Positions 47,238 to 52,261 of a stretch of DNA of 52,261 nucleotides are shown here, piece after piece. Positions within the stretch are counted from its first letter, which is position 1; the number at the start of each line of letters is the position of its first letter. Both the position numbers and the translations under genes were made by a program. This DNA is from CAYPXJ01 sp964414595 (GTDB taxonomy: Bacteria > Pseudomonadota > Alphaproteobacteria > Rickettsiales > CAIJLX01). The notes under the pieces were generated by a model, which saw nothing but the letters and a program-made list of their open reading frames with translations, did not search any database and was not told where the DNA came from. The stretch lies in assembly GCA_964414595.1 (NCBI GenBank), contig CAYPXJ010000009.1, forward strand, positions 1 through 52,261. Direction: 5' to 3'.

Positions 47238-47983
47238 AAAACACACTGACGCGTATCCTAACTCTCGCTCTCATAATTCTCCCGCTCACGGCGGAAGCTA
47301 ATCAACCGGCGAATAGCCCGGTGGCCACCGACACGCGCGTTCGCACGTTTGTCTATGGCGAGAACGAAGTTTTCAAAATCATCACACGCTATGGCTTGCA
47401 AGCCAGTGTTGAATTAAGCGAAGGTGAAGAAATTCAAACGATTTCTGTGGGCGATGCGGTGGCATGGCGTGTTACGCCGGCGGGTAATCGTATTTTTGTG
47501 CAAGCGCTTCAGGATAACCAGATCACCAACATGACGGTGGTGACCAATAAGCGCACCTACCAATTTGATCTTTCTTCGTATGAAGCGCCGCTGGAAGAAA
47601 TTACCTACTTGGTGCGTTTCTTCTACCCGGCTGCGAACTTTGATAATGAAAACGCCGTGCTTTACGGTGATGGCCGCTACAATTTCAATTACAGCCTTAT
47701 CGTCAACGATAATTCCGACAGCGATATTACACCGGTGAAGGTGTTTGATGACGGTCAATCTACTTTCTTCCAATTCCCGACAGATAATCAGGGTGTGCCT
47801 TCTTTCTATATGGTTTCGCCGGATGGTGCGGAAGTTCCCGTGGCTTTCCGTGATGAGGGCGCCTTTGTCGTGGTAAGCCGTGTTGGGCCGAAATTTTATT
47901 TGCGCCGCGGCTTAAGCAATGTGTGCGTTTTGAATGATCGTTTCTCGGGCGTTCCGCCAACAACTTCTAACCGTCAGTTCTAA
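47234..47983 (+). CDS. virB9: Type IV secretion protein VirB9
   Basis: Outer-membrane-complex subunit. 249 aa with signal peptide (LTLALIILPLTAEAN), an N-terminal domain with VFKIITRYGLQASVELSEGE and WRVTPAGNRIFVQAL, and a C-terminal CagX-like domain (RYNFNYSLIV, VKVFDDGQSTFFQFP, SRVGPKFYLRRGLSNVCVL). The single Cys in NVCVLND could link to a VirB7 lipoprotein, but no virB7 is found in this cluster. Confidence 0.93.
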   Translation: MKNTLTRILTLALIILPLTAEANQPANSPVATDTRVRTFVYGENEVFKIITRYGLQASVELSEGEEIQTISVGDAVAWRVTPAGNRIFVQALQDNQITNMTVVTNKRTYQFDLSSYEAPLEEITYLVRFFYPAANFDNENAVLYGDGRYNFNYSLIVNDNSDSDITPVKVFDDGQSTFFQFPTDNQGVPSFYMVSPDGAEVPVAFRDEGAFVVVSRVGPKFYLRRGLSNVCVLNDRFSGVPPTTSNRQF

Positions 47984-47991
47984 AGTAACGC

Positions 47992-49263
47992 ATGGCAAAC
48001 CCCAACGATCCGAACAATCCCTCAAACCCCGATATCGGAGGATGGGAAACGACCGGCGAGCAGCTGCCGCCATCGTCGCAGCCTGCGGGTTTGCGCAGCC
48101 CAGGTTCGAATGCGACTTCAGACGCCGATAAAGGCGCAAAATTACGCCGCAGCGGTGCTCCATCCGTGGCCGCTTCCAAGAATAAGAATCTTGTCATGCT
48201 TGCGCTGTTCCTATTGGTGGTCGGTGTTATGGCGTTTATTATGTTTACTGGGGATAAACCCCAACAGGTTGCTAAAGTGGAAGATGACACCGGCAGCCAG
48301 ATTTCCAAAGCGCCGGTAGATTTACCACCGCCCCCGGCAGATGATAGCTCAATCGCAGCGGTGCCACCTCCACCTCCGCCGCCACCTCCGCCGCCTCCTA
48401 TCGAAGACACTCCGGTTGTGAGCGATGTGCAAGGTGTTGCTGCGGGTGGTGGGCAGACTGCCGTTAACGCCCAGATTCGCGATCAGCGGCTGCGCTCTAA
48501 AAGTGTCATTCGGGGTGAGGAAATTCAAATTGGTTCTGGCACACCTGCCGGCGTGCAGCAGGTCGGCGCTCCGGATATGGTGCTAGAAAAAACAACCGCG
48601 GAACAAGTGAAAGCAAGCTATGCGAATTTGCCTGCAAACGCAGTATTCCAGGGTAAAATTATCGATGCGGTGATGGAATCCGCCATTAATACGGATTTGC
48701 CGGGCCAAATTCGCGCAGTGGTAAGCCGCGATGTATATGCAGAATCGGGTAAAGATGTATTGTTACCAAAAGGCTCGCGTCTTGTGGGATCCTATAATGC
48801 CGATGTACGCCGTGGTCAGGCTCGCGTGTTCATTATCTGGAGCCGTGTGATTCGCCCGGATGGGGTGGATGTGATTATCGAATCGACGGGTACGGATGTG
48901 CTTGGCCGTGCGGGTATGCCGGGTCTTGTGGATAATCGTTATCTGGAAATTTTCGGCAATTCGGTGCTGTTGAGTACGCTCAATGTAGGTTTTGCGAAAG
49001 CCGCAGAGGCGATTACCGGGGCTGATGGCACGACCACCGTGACAGACCAAGGCGGCTCTCGCGTGACCGATACATCGCCTTCCGACCAGGCGATTGAGCG
49101 TTCGGTAAATTCGTTTGGTAACGTCACCGAACAGATTATCCGCGATACCATTTCTGTGAACCCGCGTGTGACGATTGATCAGGGCACACGCATCAAAGTG
49201 TTTGTGAATCGCGATCTCATTTTCCCGGAGCTGGCCTCGAGCAAAATCCGGACTGTGGAGTAG
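47992..49263 (+). CDS. virB10: Type IV secretion protein VirB10
   Basis: Energy-transducing subunit spanning both membranes. 423 aa: cytoplasmic Pro/Asn-rich start, one membrane helix (about 65-86), a Pro-rich linker with 12 consecutive prolines (residues 125-136), and the periplasmic TrbI-like domain (VFQGKIIDAVMESAINTDLP, SGKDVLLPKGSRLVGSY, RVFIIWSRVIRPDGV, VNPRVTIDQGTRIKVFVNRD). 8-bp gap from virB9. Confidence 0.95.
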   Translation: MANPNDPNNPSNPDIGGWETTGEQLPPSSQPAGLRSPGSNATSDADKGAKLRRSGAPSVAASKNKNLVMLALFLLVVGVMAFIMFTGDKPQQVAKVEDDTGSQISKAPVDLPPPPADDSSIAAVPPPPPPPPPPPPIEDTPVVSDVQGVAAGGGQTAVNAQIRDQRLRSKSVIRGEEIQIGSGTPAGVQQVGAPDMVLEKTTAEQVKASYANLPANAVFQGKIIDAVMESAINTDLPGQIRAVVSRDVYAESGKDVLLPKGSRLVGSYNADVRRGQARVFIIWSRVIRPDGVDVIIESTGTDVLGRAGMPGLVDNRYLEIFGNSVLLSTLNVGFAKAAEAITGADGTTTVTDQGGSRVTDTSPSDQAIERSVNSFGNVTEQIIRDTISVNPRVTIDQGTRIKVFVNRDLIFPELASSKIRTVE

Positions 49264-49267
49264 GCGT

Positions 49268-50281
49268 ATGAGCCTGACCGCTCTAGAAACCTATTTACGG
49301 CCGCTGCACGCTATTTTTGAACGCGAAGGCGTGAGTGAAATTTCTATTAACCGTCCTGGTGAGGTGTGGATTGAGGTGCGCGGCGATATGATGCGCGAAG
49401 AAATTCCTGAATTTACGCTCGATCATCTCAAATCTCTCGCAAAACTGATCGCGCAATCGACGAATCAATTGGTGAGTGAGGAGCGCCCCTTACTTTCGGC
49501 AACGCTGCCCGCCGGTTACCGCGTGCAGGTAGTGTATCCCCCGGCGATTGAACCGGGAGCGATTGGCTTTTCGATTCGTAAGCAAAATATTCTGAATCTG
49601 GACTTGGATGCGTATGAAAAGCTCGGCGCTTTTGATCAAACCGCTGTGCGCGAACAGGAAGATTACAGCAACGATGCGCTGAAAAATTTTCTGCATCAAG
49701 GTGAAATTCGTGGCTTTTTGGAATATGCGGTGCAAGCCAAGAAAAATATTATCGTTAGTGGTGGTACGTCCACGGGTAAAACCACTTTTTTGAACGCCAC
49801 ATTGCGTGCAATCCCTATGGAAGAGCGTATTATTACGGTGGAAGATGCACGCGAAGTGATGTTGCCGCATCCAAACCGTGTGCATTTGCTGGCTTCCAAA
49901 GGCGGGCAGGGCCGCGCGCAAGTGACTACGCAAGATTTGATCGAAGCATGTCTGCGCTTACGTCCCGATCGTATTATTGTCGGTGAGTTGCGTGGGGCAG
50001 AGGCCTTCAGTTTTCTGCGCGCGATTAATACCGGTCACCCGGGTTCCATCGCTACGCTTCACGCCGATACGCCTGCGCTTGCGTTCGAGCAGTTAACCCT
50101 GATGGTGTTGCAGGCGGGGTTAGGGCTGGAACGCGACCAAATTCAGGATTATATTCATAAAGTGGTTGATATTGTTGTGCAGCTGAAACGTGGCGGCGGC
50201 GGAAAACGCTTCGTTTCAGAGGTATATTTCAGACCCATGGCGGAAGAGGCCCATTTACAATTTGAACATCCGATAGGCTGA
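49268..50281 (+). CDS. virB11: Type IV secretion ATPase VirB11
   Basis: Hexameric cytoplasmic ATPase. 337 aa with N-terminal domain EGVSEISINRPGEVWIEVRG, Walker A GGTSTGKTT (about residue 165), Asp box TVEDAREVMLPHPNRVHL, Walker B RPDRIIVGELRGAEAFSFLR and the His box NTGHPGSIATLHADTP. 4-bp gap after virB10 and 4 bp before virD4. Confidence 0.96.
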   Translation: MSLTALETYLRPLHAIFEREGVSEISINRPGEVWIEVRGDMMREEIPEFTLDHLKSLAKLIAQSTNQLVSEERPLLSATLPAGYRVQVVYPPAIEPGAIGFSIRKQNILNLDLDAYEKLGAFDQTAVREQEDYSNDALKNFLHQGEIRGFLEYAVQAKKNIIVSGGTSTGKTTFLNATLRAIPMEERIITVEDAREVMLPHPNRVHLLASKGGQGRAQVTTQDLIEACLRLRPDRIIVGELRGAEAFSFLRAINTGHPGSIATLHADTPALAFEQLTLMVLQAGLGLERDQIQDYIHKVVDIVVQLKRGGGGKRFVSEVYFRPMAEEAHLQFEHPIG

Positions 50282-50285
50282 AGGA

Positions 50286-52082
50286 ATGGCTATCGAAAAA
50301 CATAAGGTTCAGAATTTTTTATTCGTCGGCGTGATTGTGGGCGCGATCGCGTTCATTATTTTTTACGTTTGCAGTATCGGAATGTTTATCTGGACATATG
50401 GCGCGGCACAAAAATCCTATGCGCTAAATCCGGATAATTTTGCCGGTGTTGTCAAAACAAACTTCCGCTATATCGCTTATTACCTTGGTTATTATGATCG
50501 TCTGACTTTCGATATTAAGAGCAAGATGTTCGCACCTTACGGCATCGGGCTTTTTACCTTTATTGTCGTGCTCTATATCGCGCGCGCGCCACTTCTCGAT
50601 TTTCGTCCTTTTTCCAAAAAGGAAAGCCTGCATGGCGATGCGCGCTGGGCGAATGAAGCGGAAATTAAAAAAGCAGGGCTACGCGCCAAGCACGGCATGC
50701 TGCTAGGCAAAGATAAGAAGGGATATTTGATAGCGGATGGCTATCAACACGCGCTTTTATTTGCGCCGACCGGTTCTGGTAAAGGGGTGGGCTTCGTGAT
50801 TCCGAATCTGCTTTTCTGGGAAGATTCGGTATGCGTGCATGATATCAAACTCGAGAACTATGAGCTGACCAGCGGTTGGCGTTCCGAGCATATGAAGCAG
50901 AAAGTCTATCTGTGGAACCCGGCAGATCCAGATGGTTTTAGCCATTGTTACAATCCGCTTGATTGGGTGAGCCCGAAAATGGGCCAGATGGTCGATGACG
51001 TGCAGAAAATTTCGAACCTGCTGCTGCCTGAACAAGAATTCTGGCAGAACGAGGCGCGTTCGCTTTTCGTCGGCGTAACGCTGTATCTACTCGCTGTACC
51101 CGAAAAACCGGCAACACTTGGGGAAGTCGTGCGCACGCTTCGCAGTGACGACGTGGTGTATAATCTTGCCGTCGTGCTCGATACGATTGGGAAGAAGATT
51201 CACCCGGTTGCGTATATGAATATCGCGGCGTTTTTGCAGAAAGCAGATAAGGAACGTTCGGGTGTGGTTTCAACGCTCAACTCGTCGCTCGAACTTTGGG
51301 CGAACCCGCTTATTGACGCGACCACCGCGCGCAGCGATTTCAATATCAATCTGTGGAAGAAAGAACCGACGACGGTCTATGTCGGTATTTCGCCGGATAA
51401 CATTCAACGCTTGCAGCCGCTCATGCAAATTTTCTACCAACAGGCGACGCAAATTCTTTCCAAACATATGCCGCGCCCGGACGAAAAATACGGTGTGATG
51501 TTCATGATGGATGAGTTTCCAACGCTCGGTGAAATGGAGCAGTTCAAGACCGGCATCGCCTATTTCCGCGGTTATAAAGTGCGCCTGTTCCTGATTATTC
51601 AGGATACGGAACAGCTCAAAGGTATTTACGAAGAGGCGGGGATGAATTCGTTCCTTTCCAACTCCACCTACCGTATCACGTTTGCAGCGAACAACGTGGA
51701 AACCGCGGAACTGATTTCGAAACTTTGTGGCAATAAAACCGTGAAGCAGGCTTCGCGTAACCAGCCGCTATTCCTCGATTTGAACCCGGCTTCACGCTCG
51801 AAAAATATTTCCGAAGCGCAGCGCGCGTTGCTATTGCCGCAGGAAGTGATTGGTCTGCCGCGCGATGAGCAGATTCTGCTTATCGAAGCGTCGCCGCCGA
51901 TTAAATCGAAAAAGATTCAATATTTTAAAGATTCGACCTTCACCTCGCGGCTGAAATCGCCGTCCTTCGTGCCGACGCAGGAGCCATACGACCCACGTAA
52001 ATCGAAAGAAGTAGCGGCCTCCCGTCCGAAGCAGGAAATCGAAGAAGAAGATGATAACGACAAGCGCAAGATAGAAGCGTAA
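50286..52082 (+). CDS. virD4: Type IV coupling protein VirD4
   Basis: Receptor ATPase that selects substrates. 598 aa: two N-terminal membrane helices (about 11-36 and 83-97), Walker A APTGSGKGVGFVIPNLL (about 160), LDWVSPKMGQMVDDVQKI, Walker B MFMMDEFPTLGEM, and QLKGIYEEAGMNSFLSNSTY as in TraG/VirD4 proteins. The C-terminal tail is acidic (EIEEEDDNDKRKIEA). It ends the secretion cluster. Confidence 0.95.
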   Translation: MAIEKHKVQNFLFVGVIVGAIAFIIFYVCSIGMFIWTYGAAQKSYALNPDNFAGVVKTNFRYIAYYLGYYDRLTFDIKSKMFAPYGIGLFTFIVVLYIARAPLLDFRPFSKKESLHGDARWANEAEIKKAGLRAKHGMLLGKDKKGYLIADGYQHALLFAPTGSGKGVGFVIPNLLFWEDSVCVHDIKLENYELTSGWRSEHMKQKVYLWNPADPDGFSHCYNPLDWVSPKMGQMVDDVQKISNLLLPEQEFWQNEARSLFVGVTLYLLAVPEKPATLGEVVRTLRSDDVVYNLAVVLDTIGKKIHPVAYMNIAAFLQKADKERSGVVSTLNSSLELWANPLIDATTARSDFNINLWKKEPTTVYVGISPDNIQRLQPLMQIFYQQATQILSKHMPRPDEKYGVMFMMDEFPTLGEMEQFKTGIAYFRGYKVRLFLIIQDTEQLKGIYEEAGMNSFLSNSTYRITFAANNVETAELISKLCGNKTVKQASRNQPLFLDLNPASRSKNISEAQRALLLPQEVIGLPRDEQILLIEASPPIKSKKIQYFKDSTFTSRLKSPSFVPTQEPYDPRKSKEVAASRPKQEIEEEDDNDKRKIEA

Positions 52083-52085
52083 AAA

Positions 52086-52110
52086 CTCTACTAGGCTTGG
52101 CATTTCGTGC
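52086..52110 (+). repeat. Dispersed intergenic element, left-end fragment (copy C)
   Basis: CTCTACTAGGCTTGGCATTT matches the left end of copies A and B. The similarity stops soon after, in the virD4-dnaG gap. Confidence 0.5.
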
Positions 52111-52150
52111 AGGGTTGACTAGGCCAGTGTTGCGGGTGTAATTCTCACCC

Positions 52151-52261
52151 ATGATTTTGCCCCCGAGATTCCTCGATGAACTCCGCTCCCGGCTTTCGCC
52201 TTCGCAGGTGATTGGCGGCGAAGTGCGCCTGACCAGCAAAGGCCGCGGCGAGCATATGGGC
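52151..52261 (+). CDS. dnaG: DNA primase DnaG (5' end only)
   Basis: The first 37 codons: MILPPRFLDELRSRLSPSQV, then IGGEVRLTSKGRGEHMG. They match the conserved start of DnaG (PPxFLDELRxR...VIGxxVxLxxxGR), just before the zinc-finger part that lies outside the window. Downstream of virD4 on the same strand. Confidence 0.88.
   Translation, partial: MILPPRFLDELRSRLSPSQVIGGEVRLTSKGRGEHMG

Noticed and set aside
1..52261. CRISPR array, prophage, transposase, rRNA operon
   Set aside because: No regularly spaced repeats, phage structural genes, transposase motifs or rRNA sequences were seen on either strand; the holin-like protein at 1456-1956 fits the YqjE family rather than a phage.

Overview
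The window is a dense piece of a free-living, Gram-negative alphaproteobacterial chromosome, probably from a scaffolded metagenome assembly because it contains two 10-N gaps. The alphaproteobacterial assignment rests on local gene orders typical of the class: alaC-hom-glpX, maf-infA-UPF0262, argJ-mutT, and a dnaG start at the right edge. PAS_5-like, NDUFAF6-like and KdpD/KdpE-type proteins fit as well. The VirB8-B9-B10-B11-D4 block without the other vir genes resembles the split rvh system of Rickettsiales. However, histidine, leucine, arginine and threonine/methionine genes, LPS acylation and polyhydroxybutyrate (PHB) synthesis argue for a biosynthetically capable, early-branching lineage. 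The exact order cannot be fixed from this sequence.

Layout. 1-0.85 kb: ModA-like fragment, hisI, a Trm112-like protein and tRNA-Gly. 0.9-9.3 kb: an envelope-stress island of small membrane proteins and lipoproteins (two DUF1328, entericidin, YqjD/YqjE-like, OmpA-like, a tandem BOF protein, YfdX-like, glycine-zipper) with a KdpD-like kinase lacking its first domain, a stand-alone receiver and a KdpE-like regulator. Four of its transcription units share the upstream element TTTATAG-N14/15-CCTATCG. 9.3-18 kb: a glycosyltransferase-like protein, leuB, nusB, glpX, hom, alaC and hypotheticals. 18-23.3 kb: two paralogous lipoproteins, PHB synthase phaC1 and a pseudopilin operon. 23.5-25.7 kb: ahpD, ahpC and divergent oxyR. 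25.7-33.5 kb: pmbA, argJ, mutT, ldcA, a zinc-less sirtuin, an NDUFAF6-like protein, maf, infA and UPF0262. 33.5-38.1 kb: phasin-like protein, phaC2, phaA and phaB, interleaved with opposing hypothetical genes. 38.1-46.3 kb: M48 protease, tRNA-Cys, a beta-propeller enzyme, acylphosphatase, nadK, lpxL, lpxK, gatB and an M23 endopeptidase. 46.5-52.1 kb: type IV secretion genes, then dnaG.

Most interesting. Four transcription units of unknown function (starts at 16684, 23342, 35550 and 37171) each carry a Pho-box-like promoter: two TGTCA-containing heptamers 11 bp apart, then exactly 10 bp, then a -10-like hexamer. Three of these four units run head-on into, and overlap the 3' ends of, PHB genes (phaC1, phaC2, phaA). 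This suggests a phosphate-responsive set of unknown proteins tied to PHB metabolism, possibly with antisense effects. One of these operons encodes a pseudopilin with an H-X9-DG motif, a combination best known from Planctomycetes. No CRISPR array, rRNA, transposase or prophage was seen.
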